Shown here in pieces: positions 28,008 to 35,937 of a stretch of DNA of 64,000 nucleotides. A program made the translations under genes and the position numbers. How positions within the stretch are numbered: position 1 is the stretch's first letter; the number at the start of each line of letters is the position of its first letter. A model generated the notes under the pieces. That model saw only the letters and a program-made list of their open reading frames with translations. It was not told the DNA's origin and did not search any database. Origin of the DNA: Sphingomonadaceae bacterium (GTDB lineage Bacteria > Pseudomonadota > Alphaproteobacteria > Sphingomonadales > Sphingomonadaceae); the NCBI GenBank assembly GCA_020850455.1, contig JADZEQ010000012.1, positions 53,369 to 117,368 of the forward strand, written 5' to 3'.

Positions 28008-28972
28008 CCAAAATCATCGCAAAATTTCTGGCCCTGTCCTTGTTGCTGGGTGCCAGCGGCGCATCGGCGCAAGGGAACACCGCGCCGACCTGTGACGCTG
28101 CCCATGCGCGGGTCAGCGATTTTGCCACCGCCATGACCCTGCCGGTGGGGGATTGCGTCGCCATGGATGGGGTGCGGATCGGCCATATTTTTGCCGCCGA
28201 TGGTGCCGCGCGCTATATGCAGGAAAGCCGCGAAAACGACCCCAGCTCCACCGGGCGGATTTTGGGACTGGTCGGCGATGTTGCGAACCGCCCGCCGCAA
28301 CGCGCGCGCATCATCGGCTGGTTGGCCGATTGCGCGGCGATCCGCCCCAATATCGGCGCAAGCATTGGTTATTGCGACGTTTTTAAGGGCCGTGTCCTGC
28401 ATATCGCGGCGGTACAGGACGGCGGCGATGCACCGCTGACCCGGCTGACGCGGGCGATGGCGGGGGCAGATGCGGGGGATTTGTCGCCGCTGGCGGATGG
28501 GGATGTCGCGCGGCAGATGGCAGCGGCGGCGGCGCGTTTCCTCACCCTCTTGCGCAATGGCGATCGTGCAGGTTTGACCCAGATGCTCGGCGGCGGGACG
28601 GATGGCAGGCGCGATGATGCAGGTGTCGACCAGTCGCTCCACCTGATGCTGGATGATGCCGCATCGCCCTTTGCCAGCGTGCGTCGCGCCGATGGCAGCG
28701 CGATTGTCAGCCGGGTTTTCGGTTGGAAGGCACCGCTGTGGGCCGACGCTGCATGGCATGCTGCGCGTACCCGCACCGGCACGGCAGAGGGGTTGGCCTG
28801 TTTTTCCGCCGCGCCAAATGCCGATGCCCTATGGCCAATCGACAGCCGCGATGCGGATAATATTGCCGGGCGGCCCTATGCCTGTGTGCGCATCCTCCTC
28901 CTCGGCACCGGCGCGGATGCCCCCGCCATTGTCGAAGCAATCGCCGCGCCGGCGGGCTTGCCCGAACCCTGA
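28004..28972 (+). CDS. Secreted hypothetical protein coupled to ygfZ
   Basis: This 322-residue protein has a clear signal peptide (cut after ASGASA). The mature part contains six or more cysteines, including CDAAH, GDCVAM, WLADCAA, GYCDVF, LACFSA and YACVRI, spread evenly enough to suggest disulfides. No domain was recognised. Its ATG overlaps the ygfZ stop by four bases, and an aspartic-protease-like gene follows 30 bases later. Its job may be linked to the envelope rather than to iron-sulfur biology; this is only inferred from export. Confidence 0.7.
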   Translation: MTKIIAKFLALSLLLGASGASAQGNTAPTCDAAHARVSDFATAMTLPVGDCVAMDGVRIGHIFAADGAARYMQESRENDPSSTGRILGLVGDVANRPPQRARIIGWLADCAAIRPNIGASIGYCDVFKGRVLHIAAVQDGGDAPLTRLTRAMAGADAGDLSPLADGDVARQMAAAAARFLTLLRNGDRAGLTQMLGGGTDGRRDDAGVDQSLHLMLDDAASPFASVRRADGSAIVSRVFGWKAPLWADAAWHAARTRTGTAEGLACFSAAPNADALWPIDSRDADNIAGRPYACVRILLLGTGADAPAIVEAIAAPAGLPEP

Positions 28973-29002
28973 ACATTTACGCCTTGGTCACCATGCCGCC
29001 TT

Positions 29003-29533
29003 ATGCTGCGCTGCATGTTTGGCCGACTGCTCCTTATGCTGACTGCCGGAACCTTTGTGGCGGGCATCGTCGTGCCGCGCCTGTTCGATGCGGGGAGCGC
29101 GCGGTTAAGCGCACCGGCGCCCGCCCCGGCCAGCGCCAGCGCAGCCCCTGCGGCATCCCCCGGCACACAGGCGGAACTGGTGCGCGATGCGGATGGCCAT
29201 TTTCGCGCCCCGGCGCTGGTCAACGGGCGCCCGCTGACCATGGTGGTCGATACTGGCGCATCGATGGTGATTTTGCGCGAATCGGATGCGCGTGCAGCGG
29301 GAATAAATGTGCCCCCAACCGACGCGTGGGATGGCCGCGCAATGACCGCCAATGGGGAAACCCGCTTCGCGCCCATCCGCATCGCGTCCATTTCGGTCGG
29401 TGGGGTCGAACGCATCGACATAGCGGGGGCGGTGATGCGCGATGACCAATTGCCGACCGCCCTATTGGGCCAATCCTATATGAACGCGTTGAGCGAGGTC
29501 AGCATCACCGGCGACAAAATGCGTATTCGCTAA
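29003..29533 (+). CDS. Membrane-anchored retropepsin-like aspartic protease (TIGR02281 / clan AA type)
   Basis: This 176-residue protein has an N-terminal hydrophobic anchor (residues 5-25), an Ala/Pro-rich linker and a single aspartic protease lobe. The active-site motif is VVDTGAS with D83, and the C-terminal LLGQSYMNAL matches the family's Leu-Gly-x-Ser motif. Such proteins act as dimers in the periplasm. An ATG four codons on is an alternative start, and neither has a strong ribosome-binding site. The stop shares four bases with the convergent amidase gene. Confidence 0.82.
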   Translation: MLRCMFGRLLLMLTAGTFVAGIVVPRLFDAGSARLSAPAPAPASASAAPAASPGTQAELVRDADGHFRAPALVNGRPLTMVVDTGASMVILRESDARAAGINVPPTDAWDGRAMTANGETRFAPIRIASISVGGVERIDIAGAVMRDDQLPTALLGQSYMNALSEVSITGDKMRIR

Positions 29534-30066
29534 ATTGCCATGGCACGCGCCACATCGGCAATGATCGCCGCCTTATCGACATTTTTGCCCGGACAATCAT
29601 GGCTGGTCGCCGGGTCTTCCTTGTGGAGGCGCAGGCTGTCGGCGCGCAGGCCCAAGCGGCGCGACAGGGTGGTGAGTGCCGATATGGTCAGCGCGCGCAC
29701 CTTTGCCCCGCGCCCGCTGGTAAAATCCTCGCGCGCATAATCACCCAGCATCTCGACGCCGACGGCGACCCGGTTCCAGCTTGGCGAATGGCGGCCGGGG
29801 CTGGTGAGCGGGCTGAACAGCCAAATCTGCCGGTCATCGATGAATAGATGCGGCCCGGCGCGCCAGCCCAACCGCTGATAATAGGACGCCAGATTGGCGA
29901 TGTGCTGCGCGGTGAAACCATCGGGCCGCTGGCTGAGCGATGGGATGGCGCTATTGTGCAGCGTGATGAATTGCGGCTGCCATTTCCAGTCGCACAATTG
30001 GCGGACATGATCGTCAAATCCCGCCGCGTCGACCGGCTTGCCCACAATATTTTGCCATTGCGCCAT
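29530..30066 (-). CDS. N-acetylmuramoyl-L-alanine amidase, Amidase_2/PGRP type, no signal peptide
   Basis: This 178-residue amidase has zinc-site residues H37 in ITLHNSA and, near residues 150-162, the His and Cys in HKEDPATSHDCPG. It has no leader peptide or membrane segment. It is therefore either a cytoplasmic recycling enzyme (AmpD-like role) or an endolysin of phage or gene-transfer-agent origin, whose export needs a holin. No phage genes are nearby. The start has a perfect GGAGG five bases before the ATG, which can pair with an upstream CCTCC. Confidence 0.82.
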   Translation of the reverse strand: MAQWQNIVGKPVDAAGFDDHVRQLCDWKWQPQFITLHNSAIPSLSQRPDGFTAQHIANLASYYQRLGWRAGPHLFIDDRQIWLFSPLTSPGRHSPSWNRVAVGVEMLGDYAREDFTSGRGAKVRALTISALTTLSRRLGLRADSLRLHKEDPATSHDCPGKNVDKAAIIADVARAMAI

Positions 30067-30071
30067 CGCTA

Positions 30072-30087
30072 CCTCCCCGGTTGGAGG
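30072..30087 (-). promoter_or_regulatory. Hairpin masking the amidase ribosome-binding site
   Basis: On the minus strand, CCTCC (30087-30083) is followed by a six-base loop and GGAGG (30076-30072), the ribosome-binding site of the amidase gene, which starts at 30066. The five-pair GC-rich stem would hide the site. It may simply lower translation; no ligand or partner is visible. Confidence 0.35.
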
Positions 30088-30144
30088 CGCGGCAACTATC
30101 CCAAACAGGATATTGTAGGAAAGGATAAAACCTATTTGGTTATA

Positions 30145-30957
30145 TCAGGCCAGCCCGCCGGTGGCAAAGCGCGCGCCCAATTGTGCGGTAAGGTCGAACA
30201 AGGCATCGCCGTCCGACTGGCGCAGCGCCGCCATTTGCGCTTCAAACCCCTGTGCCACGATCATTTCGCGCTTGCCCGCCAGCATCGCATCGACAATCGC
30301 TGCCGCGCAGGCGTCCGCCGACAGGCCGTTGTCGATATTATCGTCACTGAAACCTTGTGGTGCGCCATGTGCCGTCAACGCATTGCGGGCGACATTGGTG
30401 GCAACCGATCCGGGCAGCACGTTCAGCACCTGCAAACCATAAGCGGTGGTGGTTTCGGCACGTAGCGCGTCCATATAGCCGATCAGCCCATGTTTTGCCG
30501 CGCAATAGGCGGTGCGCAGCGGCACCCCGCACCGTCCGGCAATGCTCGATATGGCGATAATCTGTCCGGTGCCATTTTTGATCAAATGCGGCAGGCAATG
30601 CTGCGTCAGGTGAATGGGGGCGATCAGGTCGGTGCCGATCACCGCGTCATAGACGGCTGTGTCGCTGTCCACCGCCAGGCTGCGTTGGCTGATCCCCGCA
30701 TTATTGACCAAAATGTCGATCCGCCCGGCCCATGCAGCGGCGCGTTCGACAATCGCGGGCAGGGCTGTAAGGTCGGTCGTATCAAAGGGCAGGACAAATG
30801 CGCCGCCCGCTATTTCCGCCGCTACTTCATCGAGCGCGCTTTCGCGCCGACCCGAAAGGATGAGGCGCACCCCCTTGGCGGCGAGCGCCATTGCCAGCGC
30901 GCGTCCGATGCCCGACGATGCGCCGGTAACCCATGCTATTCGCCCGTGTAAATCCAA
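30145..30957 (-). CDS. Short-chain dehydrogenase/reductase
   Basis: This 270-residue SDR oxidoreductase has the nucleotide-binding TGASSGIG at residues 11-18 and NNAG in the middle. The catalytic Ser is in ISSIAGR and the Tyr/Lys pair in YCAAKHG near residues 149-153. The Arg in GRRE after the second strand suggests NADP. Substrate is unknown. The start is a TTG at 30957, five bases after GGGGGAAG, and it directly follows the stop of the Mla auxiliary lipoprotein gene (spacing one base). It is therefore the last gene of the mla operon, although its chemistry has no obvious link to lipid transport. Confidence 0.83.
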   Translation of the reverse strand: MDLHGRIAWVTGASSGIGRALAMALAAKGVRLILSGRRESALDEVAAEIAGGAFVLPFDTTDLTALPAIVERAAAWAGRIDILVNNAGISQRSLAVDSDTAVYDAVIGTDLIAPIHLTQHCLPHLIKNGTGQIIAISSIAGRCGVPLRTAYCAAKHGLIGYMDALRAETTTAYGLQVLNVLPGSVATNVARNALTAHGAPQGFSDDNIDNGLSADACAAAIVDAMLAGKREMIVAQGFEAQMAALRQSDGDALFDLTAQLGARFATGGLA

Positions 30958-30958
30958 C

Positions 30959-31561
30959 TTAACTTCCCCCTGCCATCCAGACCGAAACCTCCGCCGCAAC
31001 CTGATTGGCAGCGCGTGACAGCGCGGCGGCACTGCCCATTGCATCAATCTGGGCGATGGGCACGCGCGCTTCAAAACGCCGTTGCACCACCTGTTGCCCA
31101 TCGGCCTGCAAGCGCACGGCGGCAAAGCTCACCACCGCCTGACGTGCATTTGCATCAATGCCGAAATTGCTGAGTTCGCCGGTCAAAACCTCCCCCGGAC
31201 CGGTGATATTTTCGCTTTCATTCAGCACCAGCCGGTTTGATGATGCGGCGATGCTTTCGGTCAGCAGCCGTTGAAATAGCCGCGCGGGTGGCTCCACCCA
31301 TTGCGCTTCGGGGACATAGGTAATCGCCGCCCCGCCGCTTTCCACCGGGATGCGCACGTTACGCAATTTCTGCGGCACGCTGGGCATCTGGACGATGAGC
31401 GCGCTGCCAATCGGACCGCTGCGCACCGTACCCGCCGCGACACCATCGCCCGCCAGCGTCAGGTTGAGCAGTTGGTCGGGCGGTTTGCCTCCGCCCAGCG
31501 ACACGCAACCGCTGAGGAGGAGGGCGACGGCAATGGCACTGCCATATATCTTCACCCGCAT
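30959..31561 (-). CDS. ABC-type transport auxiliary lipoprotein (Mla/Pqi-associated)
   Basis: This 200-residue lipoprotein has lipobox LLLSGC (lipidated Cys near residue 19). The rest is the alpha/beta domain of PqiC/YmbA-like lipoproteins that accompany MCE systems; VRIPVE, YVPEAQWVEPPARLFQRLL and VLTGELSNFGID are characteristic. It is predicted to sit in the outer membrane and receive phospholipids or stabilise the MCE tunnel. The ATG at 31561 overlaps the mlaD stop region; a TTG six bases earlier is less likely. Fourth gene of mlaE-mlaF-mlaD-lipoprotein-SDR. Confidence 0.85.
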   Translation of the reverse strand: MRVKIYGSAIAVALLLSGCVSLGGGKPPDQLLNLTLAGDGVAAGTVRSGPIGSALIVQMPSVPQKLRNVRIPVESGGAAITYVPEAQWVEPPARLFQRLLTESIAASSNRLVLNESENITGPGEVLTGELSNFGIDANARQAVVSFAAVRLQADGQQVVQRRFEARVPIAQIDAMGSAAALSRAANQVAAEVSVWMAGGS

Positions 31562-31563
31562 GG

Positions 31564-32505
31564 TCAATTCCCCTCATAATCGGGCAGGCGCGGCGACACC
31601 ACGCCGCTCGCCCCTTGCTGGTCGAGCCGGTCGGCTACGTTGGATAATGTCTGCGCGCTGCGCCGCAAATCACGTATCAGCGCATTAGCCTCTGGCACCG
31701 TGCGCGACGAAAAAGTCTGTAGCCCGGGGCGCGCATCATTGATCGCGCCTTGCAAGGCGGTGATCGATTGTTCGGCAGCGGCCACCGTGCGGCGCAACTG
31801 GGCGATCATCGGCCGTCCCTCGCCATCGACCAGCGCATTGGTCGACTGGGCGAGGGCTGCGACCTGTTCCGCCGCCGCTGCTGCCGCCGCAGCGGTGCGC
31901 CGCGCATCGGCCAAGGTTGCATCCAGTTGCGGGCCATTGCGCGCCAGCGTGCCGGTCAGGCTCTCGACATTGTCGAGGATGGCGCGCACAGATTGCTGGT
32001 TGCGGTCATCCGCCAATTCGGTCAGCCGCTCGGTCAGCGTCGATAATCGTTCGAGCAATTGCGGGGCGGTTGCCAAAATCTCCCCCAATCCGGCGCGTTT
32101 GGTGGGGATGACCGGGCGTCCAGCTGGCCCGCGTTGCGGCAGGCGCGGTGCGCCCGCAACAGTCCCTTCCAACTGGATTTGCGAGACGCCGGTAAAGCCG
32201 ACGCCCTGCAAGGTGGCGGTCGTCCCCTGCGAAACCGGAAAATCGCGGTCCACCGCAATGCGAACGCGGACAAATTGCGGGTCGGGTTTCCACAATGCGA
32301 TTTCGGTCACTTGCCCGGCCTGCACCCCCGAATAGAGCACGGGCGAGCCACGATTCAGCCCATCGACCGATTGTTTGAAGAAAATATCATATTCATCGCG
32401 CGCACCGCCGCCGCTGTTCGCCAGCCAGACGGTAAAGCCCGCCACCGCGAGGAGGAGGAGGAGGGTGACGGCCCCCACCAGCACATTGTTGGATCTATTT
32501 TCCAT
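31564..32505 (-). CDS. mlaD: MCE-domain protein MlaD, phospholipid transport
   Basis: This 313-residue protein has one N-terminal membrane helix (residues 8-30). A single MCE domain follows at about 38-115, with SPVLYSGVQAGQVTEI and LQGVGFTGVSQIQLEG. A long helical C-terminal part is rich in Ala, Gln and Leu. MlaD forms the periplasmic hexameric ring on the MlaE-MlaF transporter that moves phospholipids between inner and outer membrane. It is longer than E. coli MlaD (183 residues), like other alphaproteobacterial forms. Its ATG overlaps the mlaF stop (TGATG). Confidence 0.9.
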   Translation of the reverse strand: MENRSNNVLVGAVTLLLLLAVAGFTVWLANSGGGARDEYDIFFKQSVDGLNRGSPVLYSGVQAGQVTEIALWKPDPQFVRVRIAVDRDFPVSQGTTATLQGVGFTGVSQIQLEGTVAGAPRLPQRGPAGRPVIPTKRAGLGEILATAPQLLERLSTLTERLTELADDRNQQSVRAILDNVESLTGTLARNGPQLDATLADARRTAAAAAAAAEQVAALAQSTNALVDGEGRPMIAQLRRTVAAAEQSITALQGAINDARPGLQTFSSRTVPEANALIRDLRRSAQTLSNVADRLDQQGASGVVSPRLPDYEGN

Positions 32506-33368
32506 CAGCGCTGCTTATCCTCCGTCTGCGCGTCCGCGCCGTGCGTTCGCCGTTCGTCGGCCTTTGCGGCCATCCGCCCACGCGGGCCGGTGAAATATTC
32601 GGCAATCCATGGATGGTCACTGGCGACCAATTCGTCAATCGTGCCGATGGCAATCACTTTCTTGTCGGCGAGCACCGCCACCCGGTCGCACACGCTGTGC
32701 AGCGTGTCGAGATCATGGGTGATGAGCAGCACGGTCAACCCCAAAGTATCGGCCAAATCGCGGATTAACGCGTCAAAGGCGGCGGCGCTGATCGGGTCAA
32801 GCCCGGCGGTCGGTTCATCGAGGAACAGCAGCGCCGGGTCGAGCGCCAGCGCGCGGGCGAGCGCCGCGCGTTTCACCATGCCGCCTGATAATTCGGCGGG
32901 ATATTTGGGGCCAGCATTAGCCGGAAGCCCGGCGAGCACGACCTTATATGCGGCGATACGGTCGAGCAGATCATCACCAATCGCCGGGAAATATTCGCGG
33001 ATCGGCACCTGCACATTTTCTGCCACCGTCAGCGTTGAAAATAATGCGCCGCCTTGGAACAAAACCCCCCAACGGCGGCGAATGTCGCGTTGCGCTTCGC
33101 TGTCGGCGGGGCCGATGGTGGAAACGCCGAAAACCTCCACACTGCCTTCCTCGGGGGTTTGCAGCCCGATGATAGAGCGCATCAGCACCGATTTGCCCGT
33201 GCCTGAACCACCGACAACCCCCAAAATCTCCCCCATTTTGACGTCGAGGTCGAGTTGGTCGTGGATGACCTGTTCGCCAAAGGCGTTGCGCAGGCCGCGT
33301 ACCTTTATCGCAATATCGTCATGCGGGTGCCGGTCATCGGCATGGGCAAAGGGCGATTGCGCCACCAT
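32505..33368 (-). CDS. mlaF: ABC transporter ATP-binding protein MlaF
   Basis: This 287-residue ATPase energises the Mla phospholipid transporter. Walker A GGSGTGKS is at residues 53-60, the signature LSGGM at 160-164, Walker B LLFLDEP at 180-186 and the H-loop THD at 217-219. It has a C-terminal extension of about 35 hydrophilic residues. The ATG at 33368 overlaps the mlaE stop (TGATG). A longer frame continues upstream to 34304 but runs through mlaE in the wrong frame, so it was not used. Confidence 0.93.
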   Translation of the reverse strand: MVAQSPFAHADDRHPHDDIAIKVRGLRNAFGEQVIHDQLDLDVKMGEILGVVGGSGTGKSVLMRSIIGLQTPEEGSVEVFGVSTIGPADSEAQRDIRRRWGVLFQGGALFSTLTVAENVQVPIREYFPAIGDDLLDRIAAYKVVLAGLPANAGPKYPAELSGGMVKRAALARALALDPALLFLDEPTAGLDPISAAAFDALIRDLADTLGLTVLLITHDLDTLHSVCDRVAVLADKKVIAIGTIDELVASDHPWIAEYFTGPRGRMAAKADERRTHGADAQTEDKQR

Positions 33369-34489
33369 CAGTCCCAGCCAATCCCGGTGAAAAATACCGC
33401 GAAAAAGGCGTCGAGCACGATGACGAGGAAAATGCCCTGCACCACCGCATCGGTGGTCCGCCGGCCCACTTCCTCCGCATCCGCCTTGACCTGCATGCCG
33501 TGGTAACAGCCGGTTACCGCGACCACCATGCCGAAAACCGGGGCCTTGATCAGCAGCGCATAAAGGTCGGTCATCGGGATGATGTCGCGCAATAATTGGG
33601 TGTAGGTCAGCGGCGGGATTTCGAGGCCGAACCAGCAAAATAGCCCGCCACCCACTATCGCCGCCATCGACGCATAAAAGCCGAGCAGCGGCATCATCAA
33701 CAATGTGGCAAAGACGCGCGGCAGCACCAATGCTTCCATCGGTGACACGCCGATGGTGCGCAGGGCGTCGACCTCCTCGGTCAATTTCATCGTCCCCAAT
33801 TGCGCGGCAAAGGCCGAACCCGACCGCCCGGCAACCATGATCGCGGTCATCAACAGCCCCAATTCGCGCACCGACGCGCGGCCGACCAGATTGACCGTAA
33901 AAATCTCCAACCCGAACTGGCGCAACTGCACCGCGCCCTGCTGCGCGATGACGATACCGATCAAAAAGGACATGAGGCCGATGATGGCGAGCGCATTGAC
34001 CCCGACCACCTCCACCCGCGTAACCAGCGCGGCCCAGCGGATGCGCCCGGGATGGCGCACCAAAGCGCCGGTCGCGCGGATCGCCGCACCAAAAAAGCCG
34101 AGCAGACCCAATAATTCGCCGAAAGTATCGCGCACCGTCTGCCCGACCTGGCTGGTGACCCGCAACAGCGGGAATAGCGGCTCGGGACGGATGGCGACCG
34201 GCTCCTCCGCCGCGCGGGCCACCGCATCGAGCAGGCGCGCACCCTCTGCACTGGCGCCGCGCACCTTGGCACCCGCGCTGTCTGCAATTTGCGTCACCAG
34301 CCACGCGCCGACCGTGTCCATCCGTTCAACCGCGCCAATGTCCACCGCCGCGATGGTGCCGCCATCTGCCAGATGCGCCGCCACCGCACTGCGCACATCG
34401 GCATCAAAGCCCGCGATGCGCGCCAGCGTCAGCCGCCCGCTCAGCAACAGGCCCTGATCGGTTAGGCTATAGGCAGGCTCGGCAGACAT
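33368..34489 (-). CDS. mlaE: MlaE family permease with N-terminal STAS-like domain
   Basis: This 373-residue inner-membrane permease starts with about 110 residues resembling a STAS domain (ADGGTIAAVDIGAVERMDTVGAW). The MlaE fold follows, with five helices including LMSFLIGIVIAQQGAVQL, IMVAGRSGSAFAAQLGTMKLTEEVDAL and KAPVFGMVVAVTGCY. In E. coli the STAS protein MlaB is a separate subunit; here it is fused, as known for other alphaproteobacteria. The ATG at 34489 is preferred to a start at 34528, which would add a Cys/Arg-rich lead. First gene of the operon. Confidence 0.92.
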   Translation of the reverse strand: MSAEPAYSLTDQGLLLSGRLTLARIAGFDADVRSAVAAHLADGGTIAAVDIGAVERMDTVGAWLVTQIADSAGAKVRGASAEGARLLDAVARAAEEPVAIRPEPLFPLLRVTSQVGQTVRDTFGELLGLLGFFGAAIRATGALVRHPGRIRWAALVTRVEVVGVNALAIIGLMSFLIGIVIAQQGAVQLRQFGLEIFTVNLVGRASVRELGLLMTAIMVAGRSGSAFAAQLGTMKLTEEVDALRTIGVSPMEALVLPRVFATLLMMPLLGFYASMAAIVGGGLFCWFGLEIPPLTYTQLLRDIIPMTDLYALLIKAPVFGMVVAVTGCYHGMQVKADAEEVGRRTTDAVVQGIFLVIVLDAFFAVFFTGIGWD

Positions 34490-34558
34490 GGCTGGGTGCA
34501 ACCTGCACAAGCGGCGCGCGGGGCGCAATGGAAATATGGCGCACCCCGCCGCTGCCTG

Positions 34559-35872
34559 TCACACCATGTCGAGCGCTTGGGCAAAATCGGCGATCAGATC
34601 GTCCGCATCCTCAATGCCGATCGAAATACGCACCAAATTGTCGGTGATGCCCAGCCGCGCCTTGCGTTCGTCGGGAACCGACAAATGGGTCATGGCAGCA
34701 GGCGCGCTGGCCAAGGTTTCGGTGCCGCCCAGACTGACCGCCAATTTCGCGATTTTGAGCGCGTCGAGGAAACGAAACGCCTCTGCCTCTCCCCCCTTGA
34801 TGAACAAGGAAAAGGTTGAACCCGCGCCGGTGCAATGGCGCTCGAAAATATCCTTTTGCGCCCCATCGGGCAGGAAACCCAGATAGCCGATGCCCGCGAC
34901 CTTGGGGTGGTCGCGCAAAAAGGTGCAGACGCGCAGCGCATTTTCGCCCGCGCGGCTCATCCGCAGTTCGAGCGTTTCGAGGCTGCGTAGCAGCATCCAT
35001 GCCGTATTGGGGTCGCAAATGGTACCGATGATGTTGCGCATCGACCTTATGGGGTCGATCCAGCGCTTGGCCCCCAACACGCCGCCCGCCACAAGGTCCG
35101 AATGGCCGCCGGCATATTTGGTGAGGCTATAGAGGACGATGTCCGCACCGTGGTGGAGCGGGCGCGACCAGAGCGGCCCCAAAAATGTATTGTCGATGGC
35201 AATTGGCGGGCGTTCGTCGATGGCAAAGCCAACGTCGATGGCGGCGCGGCACGCCTCCACATCCACAAGGGCATTGGTCGGGTTGGCCGGGCTTTCGAGG
35301 TAGAGCATCGCAACCCGCCCGCCCTTTTTCGCGGCGAGTGCCTTGGCCGCCGCCAGAACATCGGCAATTTCCGCGGGCGATGCCTCGGCCGGAAAATCGC
35401 AATATTCAACGCCATAGCGCGCCAAAATCTTGGCCACCATTGTTTCGGTTGCGGCATAGAGCGGGGCCGAATGGACGATGACGTCATTTTGCCCGACATG
35501 GGCCAGAAACAAAGTGGCGATGGCCGACATGCCGCTTGAAAAAACCAGCGCATCCTCCGCCTCGTCCCAGATGGCGAGCCGGTCTTCCAAAATTTCCTGA
35601 TTGGGGCCGTTAAAGCGCGAATAGACGAGGCCGTCCGCACCGCCGGGGCGTTTCCCGGTAATCCCTTCAAAATGGCGTTTGCCCGCCGCCGCATTTTCAA
35701 AAGCAAAGGTGGAGGTGAGGAAAATCGGCGGCTTCAGCGACCCTTCGGACAACATCGGGTCATAGCCAAAACCCATCATCTGCGTCGCGGGGGACAGGTT
35801 GCGCCCGGCGATGCGGGTCGATGCAGGCTTGGGTTTACGGCGCGGGGTCGCGGGGGGCAAAGTGTCGGTCAT
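34559..35872 (-). CDS. Cystathionine gamma-synthase family PLP enzyme (trans-sulfuration)
   Basis: This 437-residue enzyme of the Cys/Met metabolism PLP family has the PLP-binding K252 in YSLTKYAGGHSDL. Other conserved parts are YSRFNGPN, FSSGMSAI, YLESPANPTN and the Asp in AIDNTF. Members make or cleave cystathionine, or use O-acyl-homoserine and sulfide; the sequence does not decide which. A basic N-terminal tail of 30 residues precedes the catalytic domain. The ATG at 35872 follows AAGGA, and the start codon itself lies in an 8-bp inverted repeat. It is 65 bases downstream of the transporter gene on the same strand. Confidence 0.88.
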   Translation of the reverse strand: MTDTLPPATPRRKPKPASTRIAGRNLSPATQMMGFGYDPMLSEGSLKPPIFLTSTFAFENAAAGKRHFEGITGKRPGGADGLVYSRFNGPNQEILEDRLAIWDEAEDALVFSSGMSAIATLFLAHVGQNDVIVHSAPLYAATETMVAKILARYGVEYCDFPAEASPAEIADVLAAAKALAAKKGGRVAMLYLESPANPTNALVDVEACRAAIDVGFAIDERPPIAIDNTFLGPLWSRPLHHGADIVLYSLTKYAGGHSDLVAGGVLGAKRWIDPIRSMRNIIGTICDPNTAWMLLRSLETLELRMSRAGENALRVCTFLRDHPKVAGIGYLGFLPDGAQKDIFERHCTGAGSTFSLFIKGGEAEAFRFLDALKIAKLAVSLGGTETLASAPAAMTHLSVPDERKARLGITDNLVRISIGIEDADDLIADFAQALDMV

Positions 35873-35906
35873 GGGCAATCCTTGCACAAATTTTTGGGTT
35901 GCCCAT
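35871..35906 (-). promoter_or_regulatory. Inverted repeat covering the start codon of the PLP enzyme gene
   Basis: On the minus strand, ATGGGCAA (35906-35899) and TTGCCCAT (35878-35871) form a perfect 8-bp stem around a 20-base loop that contains the AAGGA ribosome-binding site. The second arm includes the first two bases of the ATG. An alternative small hairpin, TGGG-CAA-CCCA, uses part of the first arm, so two exclusive structures are possible. It does not match the SAM-II, SAM/SAH or SAH riboswitch patterns that I know. Confidence 0.4.
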
Positions 35907-35937
35907 CGCCTAGCAGAGCTGGCGGGTCGAAGCGAAG

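Noticed and set aside
35873..35937. SAM-II, SAM/SAH or SAH riboswitch upstream of the PLP enzyme
   Set aside because: None of the conserved core motifs that I know is present. Only the start-codon inverted repeat was kept as a finding.
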